Origin: Hyaloperonospora brassicae
Taxonomy: Eukaryota > Oomycota > Peronosporomycetes > Peronosporales > Peronosporaceae
Length of the DNA: 64,000 nucleotides
Direction of reading: 5' to 3'
NCBI GenBank assembly: GCA_947650285.1
Contig: CANTFL010000144.1
Coordinates: forward strand, 558,001-622,000
Shown: positions 10,860-22,810 of the stretch, piece by piece
How the letters are laid out: every line of letters begins with the position of its first letter
Numbering within the stretch: position 1 is the stretch's first letter
Notes under the pieces: model-generated
Told to the model about the DNA's origin: nothing
Seen by the model: the letters and a program-made list of their open reading frames with translations, nothing else
Databases searched by the model: none
Translations under genes and position numbers: made by a program

Positions 10860-11960
10860 GATTGGTCAAATTGGTGGCGCCAGTTATCACGCTGTTGTCA
10901 ATGGGAATTTTAAGAATCGCCGCAGTGGACGATATCATGATGATCGGGTCGTTAGTGATGTTGATACTTATGTTGACCCGCGTAGGAGGAGATGGACCGC
11001 AGAATCTTGCGTCTCACTCTGACAGATATTATGTGGTCTCCACCAAAACGAAATTTGGATTTTAGGATAGAACTGCAACCGATAAAGCTCGGGTTCCGAT
11101 GTTTTAACCGTCAAAGTTTATGACCTTGGCGACTGTGCGAAGAAGTAAACCACGGATCTCGACTTCTACATAGATGTCAGTTTTTATTATCTGGTTCAAC
11201 GATACTCATGACAGTGCTAGTCATGTTTTGGCTACATCTCCAAATTTATACATCCACATTCTTGACTTCACTGTCCGTGAGGCGTGGGATGACAATCTTA
11301 GTGCGGCTAGCAGTAGGTTTAGAAATGGTCTGTAGCCCGTGCGCGGTACAATATCGCATTCAGCGTCTATTAATAAAGATTGCTTCGTCTCCATGGGCCC
11401 AATTGGTCATAGTTGTGTCGAAAATACAAAACGTGCGCCCAAGGAGGCCTTTCTCCCTACTCAGTCCTACTGGAGGGCGCACATCTACTCTGAGGTGTAA
11501 AAATGAATTGCAAGTATTCAATTCCGTTACGAACATACGAAACAATCGTTTTCCGATGGACTTCCTGCATCGAATAAGCCTCGTCCTATGTCTGGTCGTT
11601 TATCAGTTGTATCGATGCTTCTTTATTTACCATCAAGTCAGATACCCGCGCCACCGGACGAGGCAATCGTCCGAATTTTCTACACGTCACACTTGTCCAA
11701 TATATGCTCCATTAGAAAGTGTTAGCCAACACGCGAATTCATCGACGACATTTGTTGCATCAAGTCGATCACGAACACTCAGCTGTCGCCCTAACTTAAT
11801 GCTAGGAAACTTGACTGCGTCGCTTTCGCGTTACTTAACAATTTTCATTACTAACAGCAAAAGCGTCTAAAGCTTTCAATTTGTGCATGGGCAGTAGAAC
11901 ACCTTTGGATAGGATCTATTCGACTACCCTTTTTTACCAGTTTAATAATAAGCGTCGGGT
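10860..11960 (+). pseudogene. Decayed antisense frame of copy C
   Basis: This stretch aligns with the plus-strand antisense frame of copies A and B. The clearest block is around 11420-11480, where CGCCCAAGGAGG through GGAGGGCGCACATCT mirrors 21897-21952 of copy A. A second lies at 11640-11720, corresponding to the Ser-rich region at 22130-22200. The frame is open for long runs (11208-11870) but does not keep the protein sequence. Presence of the region in an old copy shows that the antisense frame region is an ancestral part of the family. Confidence 0.5.
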
Positions 11961-12019
11961 CCATTCTCTTGAGTGAAATATGATGGCAGTTGAACCAGGT
12001 TTCTTACAATGACACGAAG

Positions 12020-12225
12020 CTTTTGCTTTGTTACACGACCAGGTTGTTTGCCAGGAGTGTGGTCGCAAGAACTTGATGGAGATCGTTGTGCTGGTGAGTA
12101 TCTTGGGCAATAGGAAGAGATCGCATACGACAGTACGGGCGGAGACGCCTCACACAAAACGTAGACGTGCGTATTCCAAGAGTCATCTCTATCGTGTATG
12201 CGTTACCTAGGTGACGAAACACACA
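12020..12225 (-). pseudogene. Integrase C-terminal domain remnant of copy C
   Basis: On the minus strand the frame reads G-N-A-Y-T-I-E-M-T, then R-R-L-R-P-Y-C, matching G-N-A-Y-T-I-E-L-P and G-R-L-R-P-Y-C of copies A and B. This is the chromovirus integrase tail leading to the chromodomain. The frame is closed on both sides by stops. Confidence 0.7.
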
Positions 12226-12559
12226 GAAATAGTTAACAAATTGATAAATACCTTACCTCTGCCCACGTTGTGTACACATGTGTATAGTTAGATATAGCAT
12301 AAATAGTAGAAATAGTTCTGTCTCGCTGGATGAATTTACATTTTATCTTCCATGCTTCTTAACTTTCAAATTTATAAATCCACCGCTTTTTCAGGCAAAT
12401 CTCGATCGATTCGTCTTATTCATTTTATTCTTAGCATGAATTCTTTCATCATCCACCGCTTCCTTCATTGAATTTTGATCATCTAGTACCATCGTTTTTC
12501 TTGCCAGCATAGATTCTCCTGGTTACTCATATAACTTTCTATCTGCGCGCCTTATCATC

Positions 12560-13560
12560 ACTGCGCATATATCGTTATCTATGTCAGCGAGGGATTCATC
12601 TTCCTCGCTGGTGTATTCTCAGGAGATGATAAATATACCAGCATTGTCGCTCATCATCATAGTCGGCAATAGCTTTATTTGTAGCACAAGGTTTGTTTGC
12701 ATCGGTGCTAATGGTATCGACATCGGTATCTTTTGCAGAGACGTCAACTTCGGCGCGGTATGAGCAAGAATTGAACCATATTTGCTCGTACTATTATATT
12801 TTCCCTCAAAATATAGTTATACGTCAATATGGCAGGATCGAGTAAGTCATTAAAAAAATGGTGTATGCATGGCTAACGCATTCACCAAATTGCTAATAGC
12901 AATTTCTCCATCGCCAAGAACTCACTTTCAGTCGGAAACGAGTGAAAGTGCCTTCAAAGAATCTCTTTGAGACATTTTTCGCAAGTTCTTTTCGATTGTC
13001 CGTTTCCAGGTGATCGGAAGTTGACAATTTAAGAGTTTTACAAGAATCAGAATACGGATTGGCAGAAGTTTGTCATGATACGAGTGCCTCTAATGGAGCA
13101 AAGTTCACTAGTTGTACGACGGAGTCTAAATTTTTTGTCGATAACGACACATTAATCACCTTGTTTGAGATGGAATCAAGCACAGCATCAAGATGCACCA
13201 CCTTGCTTAGTCAGTCAGCGAGGTATAGGGTCCCCGTATTCTTGAGCTCGTCTTTAATTGAAGCGAAGGCAAAGTTTATTTTAATTGCACTTCTATCACC
13301 CTGATGAAACCAAGAGAGGCTACAATGTTGCACGACTGAAAAAGCTAGGTATCATCCGTTGACCTGCCTTGCAAACACGTATAAACTTGCGAGCAAACGA
13401 ATATCGGCGGGACCAGTAAAAGTCTTGACTGACTGTAGGTTAAGTCTTCTTACGACCATGATGCTTACTTACTGGTTTATCGGGACCCTCATACATGAAC
13501 TGTAGAAGCATATCTTTGTATATTATGAAGTACGACACGTGGTGTGACGTTTGAGACTAC
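12560..13560 (-). pseudogene. Integrase core remnant of copy C
   Basis: Nucleotide blocks collinear with 23000-23900 of copy A cover the integrase core and linker: the acidic linker (12560-12770), the segment before the catalytic glutamate (12860-13000) and the HHCC-side region (13350-13470, including CAAACACGTATAAACTTGCG). No open frame of useful length remains. Confidence 0.55.
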
Positions 13561-13849
13561 TGTGTAGTACATCATTCCAATTCGGGCTGCTTTCGGTCTA
13601 ACGACGACCGATACGCCGGTATCAAGCACTTTTACGCTTTCCATATGAATTGGAAAGATAGATTGCTCGACACAAAGACCATGATCATCTGCTCACACCC
13701 ATGTCTTCCATTGTCGAGCAAAGTCGGCTATGGTAGGCTGCATTTTAGCGTCGCAGCAATGGGCCTCTTCTCATTGTCGAATTTCGAATGCGACATAAAA
13801 ATTAGCGACATATGAGTGCACCAGCCACGCATTTATGTCGTCCTGGTTG

Positions 13850-14640
13850 TACCCCACAAACATCTTGTATTTTACGAATAAAGACATCCACCACGCCATT
13901 CTTTGCAAAAGGTTTGGACTATTTACGTGAGTGCGTATTGAAAATGTTCTGTATAAATGATGAACGGTCTAAATGCTACAGGTAGACTTAAAAATGTAGT
14001 CAGTGTACTCTGTACGGCAAGTGGTTCTTTTGATGCACTGTTTATTTGTTAAAAACTAATTTTAGCCGACGCAACTGATAATAGTCGACAAACTGCATGC
14101 CTTTTGCTTCGTAACGTGTCATTGCACATCAAATTGCAAAATCTTCGGAGTCACAGCTCAAATAATGTGGTCAATATTGGTCTGCAATCGCCCACACAGG
14201 TGATCTTGTCAAGCTCTGTAAGAACACATTTTTCAGTGTAAATTTGTTCGAAATCTCGCACCGGCATAAACATATGTGTTACTTGTTAGAAGTGGTACCG
14301 GGGTAACTTGTCACTTGTGGCAGACTAAGTCACGCCCATATAATAGCGTCGAGCGAGATTTCTAATATCAATGGTATGTTTCGTTCACGCATTTGTATTC
14401 GATATAAGCCATCCATCAGATAAGGAACGAACAGATGGTAATATTTCACAAGCCATCAACGATTACGATGTTCGTTAATTTCGGCGTCTAATCCGGTACC
14501 AATGTAGTATTCAACTGGTTGAATACGCGCACAATATGTCATCCTTCTGTGAAATTTTGCACACGGATGGTCAGAAAGCTATGTGAGGAAAGTGACTCTC
14601 TCGTATTGTCCGCTGCCAAACGATCGACGGATAAAATGTT
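13850..14640 (-). pseudogene. RNase H / reverse transcriptase remnant of copy C
   Basis: Blocks at 13870-13950 and 14050-14230 match the RNase H region of copy A (24320-24640). 14340-14640 matches the N-terminal RT region (25200-25480), including ATCAATGGTATGTTTC-like and TTTTGCACACGGATGGTC-like segments. The middle of RT, including the YFDD motif, appears deleted between about 14280 and 14340. Non-functional. Confidence 0.55.
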
Positions 14641-14799
14641 AATCGCAATGGATTGCTCCTAAGTCATCGACCTCTTCTTCTTCAATCAGCACTTCGAAGA
14701 AGGTTATAATTAAGTTGCGTGACGAATTCATACGTCCTTGTGCAACTCTCAGTGGTAAGGGTTCAGGTTATACACCCTATAATATGATTGTATCCTTTT

Positions 14800-15900
14800 T
14801 CAAATGACTGGATTGAATTGACCCATATGATTAATATGTGGAACGCTCAGTGCGAGTCTTCTCATCCAGCACACTGAAGTCCATTGCTTCGCTGCTAAAA
14901 AAGGTTTCATCTAATAAAATACTGCAGCTGACCAAACCGCGAGAGAGAACTCTTCCTCTACGACGAGTACCTCAGATCTACTTGACTTACCACTACTCAG
15001 AGTTCGCAAGCTGTCCCCTTTTAAGCGTTGGCAACTAAGTTATACCCAAATGTAATTATGTAATCACTATTAGATCAATAGATAAGCGTCTACACTTAAC
15101 CGTCGTATATTAAGACATTTGTATTCTCGTTTATGCCCTGTAAACTCATTTCCTTCATTTGTTGGGGACTTCTTACCTCTGTAACTACCATCTGTTGTCA
15201 TTCTACCACATTCGGGTTTACATAGTCGAATGTTCAGTCGACCTAGGCTTTTCGTGTTGCCCCTTTGAGAAATATGTGCATTCGTTTTGAATTCTACCCG
15301 CTGGTAATTCTTTTATTTTCCAATGCGCTAAACTTATTCAAGTAATGGAACTCTGTCCCGCCTGTTTCGTTTTCAGTAAAGATGGCGGTATATTTTCCGC
15401 AGTATATCGTTCAATCAATTTGAGTTCTTTTGAAGTAGTACTAACAACATATCGAGTGAGGCCATTACACTCACTTATTCTTACAATATATATAGACGCC
15501 TTTGAACAATTGAAAGTATCCTTCGATGATAATGCGAATATAAAGTGGTAGGCATCATATCTAGATGCTACCAGTCAATTCCTCGCTCGTACCTAATGAT
15601 CCATACGGAACCAATTGTCAAATAAATTTGATCTTTAAATCCATAGTCAAATATGCAGTGAATTTTCGCTACACGTTTCAACGTTATCACTCACGCGCCC
15701 ATCACAAGACGAATTGTTATACTCATTGACGGGGTCTTGCTCTCAACAAATTGGAGCCTACATCCATGCAACGTGGGTGTCAAATATGAATGTATGACGC
15801 CCACAGTAAAATGAAGAGTGATAAGACATGTTTCTTGTCACTTATTTCTCAAGGTCTCAAGAAGCAACACTTGTTGGCTGTGTGTGGGGAGCAAGAAACA
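14800..15900 (-). pseudogene. Protease-linker region remnant of copy C
   Basis: Collinear with 25660-26780 of copy A. Anchors are GTCTTCTCATCCAGCACACT at 14857, GACCTAGGCTTTTCGTGTTG near 15240 and TCAACAAATTGGAGCCTAC near 15747. The retropepsin active site itself is not recognisable. Perfect and near-perfect hairpins remain, for instance arms at 15773-15782 and 15795-15804. Confidence 0.5.
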
Positions 15901-15999
15901 ATAAACAGGTCGTATAAGAAGTGGATTCACAGATTGCTCCCAGGTTACTCCCGGTCTCTTTAATCGAGTCCAGGCAGTTGGGAAGAAAGGTAAGCTTTC

Positions 16000-17500
16000 G
16001 TTTTACGAATTAATCGAGGAAACTGTCACAGTCCCCCGAAAGCTCGCTCTTTGTGTCTATAAAATCTTCACATGACCAAGTATTAAATGTAACTTGTGGC
16101 TTTAAGTATTGTACAATGTATTGGTTGTTGAGTGATGATTGATGGTGTCGGCAGGAGCCATGAAGGTTCAATTTTTTTCATTATAGCACTCCTCATTATA
16201 TAAGCACGTTGCTTGTATGTCTGCGAGAATTACAATGAATTTTACTTTGCATTTTGCTACTTACTACACACTACATCCTTTAGCAACCATAGGTGCTACC
16301 TGAGATCAATAGGGTTGTTAGGTTATGATCCTTAAATTCGTCAAGAAGCCTACCAATTCTCTTGACATTGCTTGGTACATTGGTGCACTCCACCCGTACT
16401 ATTCCCGGATGCTTTATTAAACCCGCCACGCTGTTGCCGTTTGAGAAAGTGTCGGACTCACGTCTCAGGTCCTTCTTGGCCGACGAACGGCTTCTTCGAA
16501 TTTTGTACGTAGCACAAGGCTCGGACCCCATCTTCATGGGCTTGGTTCCCTGTATTCTGACAAAGATCGCATTACTGCATTCTTTTGTATATTGAATATA
16601 GAATGCGCTCGATCTCTATGATCCAGAGGTTCATCCATTCCGGTCCTCTAGTTCCCTGTCCTCTCGATGGAAATAGGTAAACGAACTAGTTCAAGTCGCT
16701 CTCAAATTTTAGGGTTTTGTTCCGCCACTAAGACAACTTGTTCAAAAGAGTACTATTTAAGGCGAGGTAGGTGGGGTATTTGACAGGATCATCCTGGGGA
16801 ATATAGATGAACATCGTGATTTGTTTGTGTTCAATAATGGGGTCAGCAGTGCCGTAACTCGAGAGGTGCCGAATGTGCAGCACATAAATGTGCATATCGA
16901 GTATACCCTGCCTGAGTCCCTGTAACTAATCACGAGGTGTCTCAAACGTCTGACTGAGTCGGCATCGGAAGGCTTCTATCGATTCAAAACCATTGGGGTA
17001 ATATAGCTTCGGATTCAAGCCTTGGCCCGCACAGCCAAATTGGTCTGGGAGATTGCCACTTTCATTTTGCCGTGACGATACGACGAGTCCGTATGGTGCT
17101 GTCCAACTCGACAAAAACCTTTATAATAAGCTTCCCTGGACTCGTTAGTACTTAAAAATGTCATTTTTTAAGATTTTAAGTCGACGTACGTGCGTCGGCC
17201 CGCCTGTAACAGCACTAAATTTCAGCTGTCTCATATGTTATATTCATTTCGAATTTCTCAATTGCTCAGTTTTTAAGGAGCGTTTCTAATGAAGCAAGAC
17301 TACTTTATACTATTCGACAGCAAATTTATTCTCGATGAACTTGCTGATAATGGCTTGTTTTTGGTCTCTATCAAGATAGTCCGATATGCCAACAATTGTA
17401 ATATCACTAATGAAAGGCTGAATTGTTCAACAGCATTTTATTAAAGATTACTGAAATGGGGGTAAAGTTTACGTGTGGTGTATAATTTACTCTGTCATCT
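16000..17500 (-). pseudogene. gag remnant of copy C
   Basis: Minus-strand fragments match the Gag of copies A and B. F-R-C-R-L-S-Q-T-F-E-T-P-R (encoded about 16960-16930) corresponds to F-K-S-R-L-R-E-T-F-E-P-P-R. A block with Y-A-H-L-C-A-A-H and P-H-L-P-R-L-K (about 16890-16750) corresponds to the following Gag helices. Q-G-T-K-P-M-K-M-G (about 16550) fits the segment just before the zinc knuckle. The N-terminal block lies at 17310-17400. All are out of frame with each other. Confidence 0.6.
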
Positions 17501-17561
17501 AACACCTTCATGTTCGTTGGAGCGACGTGTTCGTGGAGGGACCACGAAGTCCTATCACGCA

Positions 17562-18036
17562 TGCAATGGGGCAAACTTCTTACCGGATGACTAATTTTCC
17601 CTTGTATTCTAAGATTACAAGATTGTGCGCCTTCAAAATCTCACTTAGAACGTACGTGTACAAGAAGGACAGAACCTGATCAAGACTTCTTTAGAACGAA
17701 AGAAGAGTGAATGTATAGGGTCTTAGCTGTATTTAATACAGCTGAGCCTCTTTGATAAAGTATTCTTATCTCACTTAAACCATATTAAATAACAAATTTT
17801 AAGTGCATAATCTTACTCAGTACCCCTTGCGCTCATCTAGCAGCGATTGGTGGTGGATCAATCAATCTCATGGCCCATACCCACCAATTATAAAGCGGTC
17901 CCGAATATTACCTATATAGGTAATGTTTTTGGAATATTGACTCGCAAGAGAAATGTTGTAAAATACTTTTAATCAAGGTTATATTCACAGCGCAACAATT
18001 CGTGCCAATGACATGCAGCAAACTCACCTCGTTACA
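17562..18036 (-). repeat. Right (5') LTR of copy C
   Basis: Begins TGCAATGGGGCAAAC and ends CCTCGTTACA, about 475 bp. It aligns with the solo LTR at 1056-1526 and with the LTRs of A and B. Internal hairpins such as AGCTGTATT/AATACAGCT near 17728 are preserved. The following bases (ATCACCCC) resemble those beside the left LTR of copy B, so it may also have served as the left LTR of another decayed copy. Confidence 0.65.
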
Positions 18037-20502
18037 TCACCCCATACAATACGTGCGGAACACCCGCGTGAACCGTAAGACACCCGTTTAGTAAGTTTGA
18101 CGGCCATTTTTAGTACGAACATCAGGCTCACCCCGTTACACCGTGCGTTCGTACAACCAACTGAACAGCTACCAAGCAACTCTGACTTTTTCGCACGAGA
18201 TTCGAACGGCTTCCAGCGATACCGAAACTTTTTCTAACGATCTCGCCCGAGCTATAATCTCTTGTGTGTTTCAACCCGTTCCAGAATCGTAGTGAACTAA
18301 GTACAACAAAGCACTAAATCTCGAAATTTATTTGATTCAGCATTCGGCTTAGGTCAGATCTTCAATATGCTGAAAAACCAAATCAGCGTCTTATTTTGTC
18401 TTGTTTGTATCGGACTTGTCGTATGTGCCAAGCATGGCAAGAATATGCAGCGTCTGATGAACATTTGATAAAGGATATGTGCAACTGTTGCTCTTCAGAT
18501 AGTGATACTTGCCGTACCTTGATATCAGAAATTCTGACACTGAGCTTTTGCTAGCGCCGTGTGCGCTCAAACAGCGAGCCTAGCAAGCTATGCAAACACA
18601 GTTCCATTCTGCTGGTTTGGCTGAGCATGACTTACTGAACGAAATGATCAATGGATGATGTAGCTGCTAATTTAGCTTTTATCGCCCTGAATCTCAAACA
18701 AGCACGAATAAAAACAGGATCATAGTGAAATTAAACGTGACTCGTAATCGGCAGAAGCAATAGTCGCGTTCTTGGTAAGCGCTTTGCGATATAAAGGCTC
18801 AGGTTAAGAAGATCTAGAAACTGGTTTTTTCACTCCATACTGCATTCGCAATGTTTGACACTAAAAATTTTGCTGCTACATCGACCCTATCAGCATGCGG
18901 GTAGCGGTCGGGACTCAAGCAAGAACTTATCGGAAAGCTCCTCCTCATGCTGCGTGGTCCAAGCTTACTACACCAAATAAGTACTTCGGTACTGTCAATT
19001 TGTACGCAGCTCGCTAAGAACGAGCTAAAATACAGATTGTAACTGTGGATAGTCGCCAATAACGGTGCGTCATGGCTAACGTATTCACGCATCTGTCAAT
19101 TTGTAATCGCAGGTCTTCCTTGTTCACCCGCCAGCTATGAAGGAGCTAAAAAAAGATCGGTATGCTGGATCTTTGTTGCCTCGAAGGAATTAAGTGTTCT
19201 TTAATGAGCGATAAAGAATGTCAATGCCGATGCATCGGCACGCGTACAAGGAGATTGGGTTTCGCTATAGCTATGAAAGCTTGTTACTTACATTGTTATG
19301 AGCGAGGCCGGAGAGCACGAGCACCTAAATATGATGATACGTCTCATCGATTCGCTCAAAGCTGAATAATACGATCTTACTTTCCATTCCGATTCGAATT
19401 TGCTTCATCTTCATCACGAGCTACTGTCGGCAAAAAGATGGCGTCCGATACTGAAGCTGCACAGGATTCTATTCTACGCAGCGCATGCTTGGTACAATGG
19501 CGGGGCTACGTCTTGACAAAGTCCTGCCCTTCTTGTTACGCACAATGTTGTCAAGGTGCTGAATTTATTTTCATTGGCACGGAGGCGCGCGATCATTGAT
19601 GCCCGAAAGCTGGTCTGCACGTCTTCCATTGCGAAGCAGAAGCCATTTTTTGACCGTGAGTGCCACGGGCTGCTAGTGCATTTGCTATTTGCTGTTGTAG
19701 CCGCCTAACAATCATATTCGCAAAAGTACGTCATAAAAATACACGTTAGCGCGTGGATTATGTTACTTGGGTCTTGAGAGAAAGGAAATCTCAGTGGTCG
19801 TGGCGCATCTCGCCGGAGGGTGCGTCGAATCACCGCACCGCGGCCTGTGTGAGTTGCTGAGCGTGCGTGCTGCGGGGCCCACTCAGCGAAAATGTTACAT
19901 TACGTCATTAAGCAAATATTTTGAATGCAAATGATAGATCGAACCAATGTTACACAGTGCCTTGGGTCGGGTTTCATCGGCATCACTAATGACGACAGTT
20001 AATTTAAATATCTTAGTACCCTTCTCTTGGCCCACTCACACAACTACATTTACGTAGCAGATACAAGAAAAAAGATCTAGGAACTTACGAACTACCATCT
20101 ATCTGTCACTGCTATTCCATGTTCCGGCAACTAATATTCTTCAGAACGTCAAATATACATATTCCGCCTGCGCATCTGTCAACGGAGAGGTGCAAAAGTT
20201 TGGTAACACGTGGGCACTTTGAACAGCTTTGTACAAGACAGAAATAGAAAGCGTGTCGATCTTCTCAATCTAAGGTAATCTAGAAACAATTACCTTCTCA
20301 GATCGATTTCTTTGCAGGTAAATACCGCCTTTCTGACCAGTTCGCTCATATTGCATAAGTAGTACAACGAACTACATCAGCCCAAAGTCTCCTTCGTATA
20401 TGTAAGCATTTATCTACAACCCAATCATTATCCAAACTGTAGACTTTGGCATGCTTTACTTTCTTTCGGTCAGTTCGTTTGCTGATATTTTCCAAATGTT
20501 AG
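18037..20502. other. AT-rich spacer, no recognised gene
   Basis: No conserved domain was found. Short open frames at 18814-19092 (-) and 19162-19365 (+) have no family resemblance. The interval may be further decayed transposon sequence. Confidence 0.4.
18367..18468 (+). CDS. Tiny ORF with signal-peptide-like N-terminus (33 aa)
   Basis: ATG at 18367, TGA at 18466-18468. The product starts M-L-K-N-Q, followed by a strongly hydrophobic stretch to V-V-C-A and then a basic tail, as in a secretory signal peptide with a possible cleavage after Ala21. Just downstream in another frame (from 18477) a short Cys-rich stretch occurs (C-N-C-C, then D-T-C). This could be a broken small secreted protein or chance in AT-rich DNA. 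No homology is recognised. Confidence 0.2.
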   Translation: MLKNQISVLFCLVCIGLVVCAKHGKNMQRLMNI

Positions 20503-20507
20503 GTAAT

Positions 20508-20899
20508 TGTAACGGGTCACACCCTTGCGTGAACTTAACGCAAGGGTATCGTACCCCGACAAGCGTACACGAGGCAAACGAGGAAGCGTAGATAAGGGAA
20601 AAGTAAAACTGTTGTATTAATATAATTAAGTCTTTTAACTACTGTCTCTTTGTTTAACCTGAACTAATTATGTTAATCTAACTGAGTGTATGGTGACGTC
20701 TCGTCACCACTCATTGCGCGCAACCTGCGGTGATTGTTGGGTTGATACCGTCAAGATATCAACCAATGAGCAGACCCTTTGGTCGCTTCACCAATATCAC
20801 CACTATCGGTGATATTGTTCAAAGAATATTCAACTTAATATTCTTTGTTGTCGCTTTCTTTTAAAGGGACACTTCCATGTAACGGGCTGCCCCGTTACA
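20508..20899 (-). repeat. 3' LTR of copy A
   Basis: 392 bp, plus-strand ends TGTAACGGGTC and CCCCGTTACA. Contains hairpins ACCCTTGCGT/ACGCAAGGGT, GGTGACG/CGTCACC, GGTTGAT.../ATCAACC and AATATCACC/GGTGATATT. The terminal 22 bases form TGTAACGGG-CTG-CCCCGTTACA, so the inner end repeats the outer start in inverted form. Confidence 0.95.
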
Positions 20900-20916
20900 C
20901 CCCCGCCCCCCGCTTA
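20900..20916 (-). other. Polypurine tract of copy A
   Basis: On the minus strand AAGCGGGGGGCGGGGG lies directly before the 3' LTR start. This is the expected position and composition for the plus-strand DNA primer of an LTR retrotransposon. Confidence 0.75.
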
Positions 20917-21035
20917 GGTGATAGTCACTTTGTTACTATTGAAAATATTGCGGCCACTCATTGGTCACCATTGGGACAGGGAGCACTTGTTGTGTCAGTT
21001 CCGTTCATAAATCAACCTGACCTCGCATAGTTAGC

Positions 21036-22639
21036 ATGTCTATGCGGGGTGACTCAAGGCACAAATAGTCTGTGCCTGTGCCAGCTTCTGCGGCGGACGA
21101 TTCGTCGTCTGCTGCTCGTTCTTCGCCTGCATCAAGAGGTGCTGCAGATGCACGCGGTACAGCACCGCGTGCGCATGATGACCCCGACATTGAGGTCATC
21201 TACTCTGGCGAGTCAGACGTGTCTAACTCGGGCAATGCTGCAGAGGCGTCTCGCTCACCGGCGACGCCTCAGTATTCGCCAAGGACACTGCCGAACGAAC
21301 GGACTCGTGAGTTGCAACACAGTCTGTTCGGCAGTGATGACGAATCTGGTGATGAGTATGTTTGCTCATCACCGCAATCAGCTCGTGCTCCTTCGCACGA
21401 GCGACTTGACGACGGTGCAACCCACCGTCATACTGACAACCGTGGTACCAACAAGGGTACCACTGTGAAGCGTGATGAGCTGAAGCCGTGGCGTCTGCCC
21501 GAACGGCTCATCAATGGCTTGTCTCACGAGACAAGCCACCACCATCGAATACCCTTATTCGATGCGACAGAGCTTCAAGGCTTGGATTCCAGCGCGAGCA
21601 ACTTTCGCGCTGAAGAGGATTTCTATCTCGATGTCTTTCTTAGACATCGATGGTATAACGGCAACCAAAAGCGTGACAAAAACTCGCTTTTGGCTGCGTG
21701 GAACGCGTTCGTCCAAAATGTAAAAAATTTTGGACGAGAAGGGTGGCTCAAGAAGCTTGAGGCAATACGCCTCAGGTTCGAAAAGCGAACACCAACCGGT
21801 GCACGCTACCGGTTGCACTGTTTGTCGAGTAAGGCAGACATTCCTTGCCTCACATGGGGAGACCTTTGTTCGATTCGTGTTGACAACTCGCAGCGTGCCC
21901 ATAGGGACGTGTATTCCCTAAGTTCGCCCTGGGGAAGGGCACACATCTCGGCTGAGATGCGTGACGCGATTGCAAACTTGCAATCCGTCTACAAGCTCCA
22001 AAAGCGCGTGTTTACCGATGGGCCCGAAGACTCATCGGATGGGTCTCGTCATAATGGCGGACGAGACCTTCAACATCCATCAACAGCTGAGAGCGGGGCT
22101 CCCAGCTGTTCCAAGAGGGTGGATACCCCCGCCACTGGACGAGGTAGCTCGTCCTTGATCCTGAATCGTCACGGTGGTTCAAGATATGCTCCACTAGAAA
22201 GCGCTGACCACCGTGAGCATCCACCAAAGGATGTGGTGGAGGAGGAAAGACCTCCTCCAGATGATCCTGCTCACCATCTCGACCCTTACGAGATGGATCG
22301 CGCAATCGATGAATTGCGCGATGACTTGAAGCACGAGCGCGATCGGCGCTACGCTTTGACCGATACCGTGCGGAAGAATCGCAAGGACCTCGAGGCTGAT
22401 CGGGCGAGAGACCACGCCGATTACGCCACAGCGCAGCTTCAGGTCGATCGGGATGTCCGCTCCTTTCCGGCGAGCTGGCGACAGCTCGCGGGGAGATATC
22501 TCGGTTAAGTTCCGAGGCATCTTATCTGCGCGACCATACGGATCGTCTGGAGCGCGAACGCAAGAACCTGATGTATGTTCTTGAACGTGGGGGCTATCTT
22601 CATCTGAAGAAGAAGGCTCGTACCGACAATACGGTCTGA
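21036..22639 (+). pseudogene. Antisense accessory frame of copy A (coiled-coil protein, two lesions)
   Basis: Opposite to gag-pol. The copy B version starts at an ATG giving M-S-M-R-G-D-S-R-H; here the same ATG (21036) is followed by TAG after 11 codons, then the frame is open from 21069 to 22508. A 1-bp deletion near 22470, relative to copy B, ends it early, and the original C-terminus (Y-L-H-L-K-K-K) follows in another frame to 22639. The N-terminal ~130 residues are Ser/Pro/acidic and low complexity. A globular, Trp-rich middle follows (F-L-R-H-R-W-Y, L-A-A-W-N-A-F). The charged C-terminal region (E-L-R-D-D-L-K-H-E-R-D) is predicted coiled coil. The last ~210 codons overlap the integrase/chromodomain end of pol. 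Function unknown. Confidence 0.7.
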
Positions 22640-22810
22640 GTCGCCCCACGTAAAACATAGGATGCGTGCGCATCTTACGTGGCAATTCTATCGTGTATGC
22701 ATTGCCCTTGCGATGCAACACACGCAATGGACCAATGTATTTCGGCAGTAGTAAACTACTGCCGACACTAGTGACTGCATGTCCAGGTGAGTTTACCGTA
22801 GACAGTAGTA
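22012..22810 (-). pseudogene. Integrase C-terminus and chromodomain of copy A
   Basis: Minus-strand segments show L-R-P-Y-C (about 22640), then a basic Pro-rich linker, then a chromodomain (22260-22085) with Y-L-V-Q-W-R-G-Y-P-P-S-W-N-S-W, all aromatic cage-type positions plausible. The pol stop is at 22012. Compared with copy B, small indels near 22727 and 22470 throw the linker out of frame, so the polyprotein cannot be made complete. The chromodomain would target integration to chromatin in an intact element. Confidence 0.75.

Larger units (their letters stand above)
10600..18036 (-). mobile_element. Copy C: old, diverged Ty3/gypsy element of the copy A/B family
   Basis: Nucleotide similarity to copy A can be followed in order across the whole interval. 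Matches include 11420-11480 to 21895-21960, 12150-12200 to 22680-22730, 12600-12650 to 23010-23070, 12890-12990 to 23330-23420, 13870-13950 to 24320-24400, 14360-14640 to 25215-25470, 14840-14900 to 25670-25730, 15660-15770 to 26600-26690, 16790-17080 (gag) and 17310-17400 to 27860-27930. All frames are broken. The right LTR is 17562-18036. A left LTR is not resolved; 10606-10640 resembles LTR interior. It is much older than A and B. Confidence 0.75.

Noticed and set aside
16757..16945. Open plus-strand stretch in copy C that reads like a protein end
   Set aside because: The minus strand of the same bases aligns with Gag of copies A and B over two separate helices, so the plus-strand frame is a shadow.
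19465..19545. C-L-V-Q-W-R-G-Y resembling a chromodomain
   Set aside because: Only eight residues match, the rest of the domain and any flanking integrase are missing, and DNA similarity to A and B is lacking.
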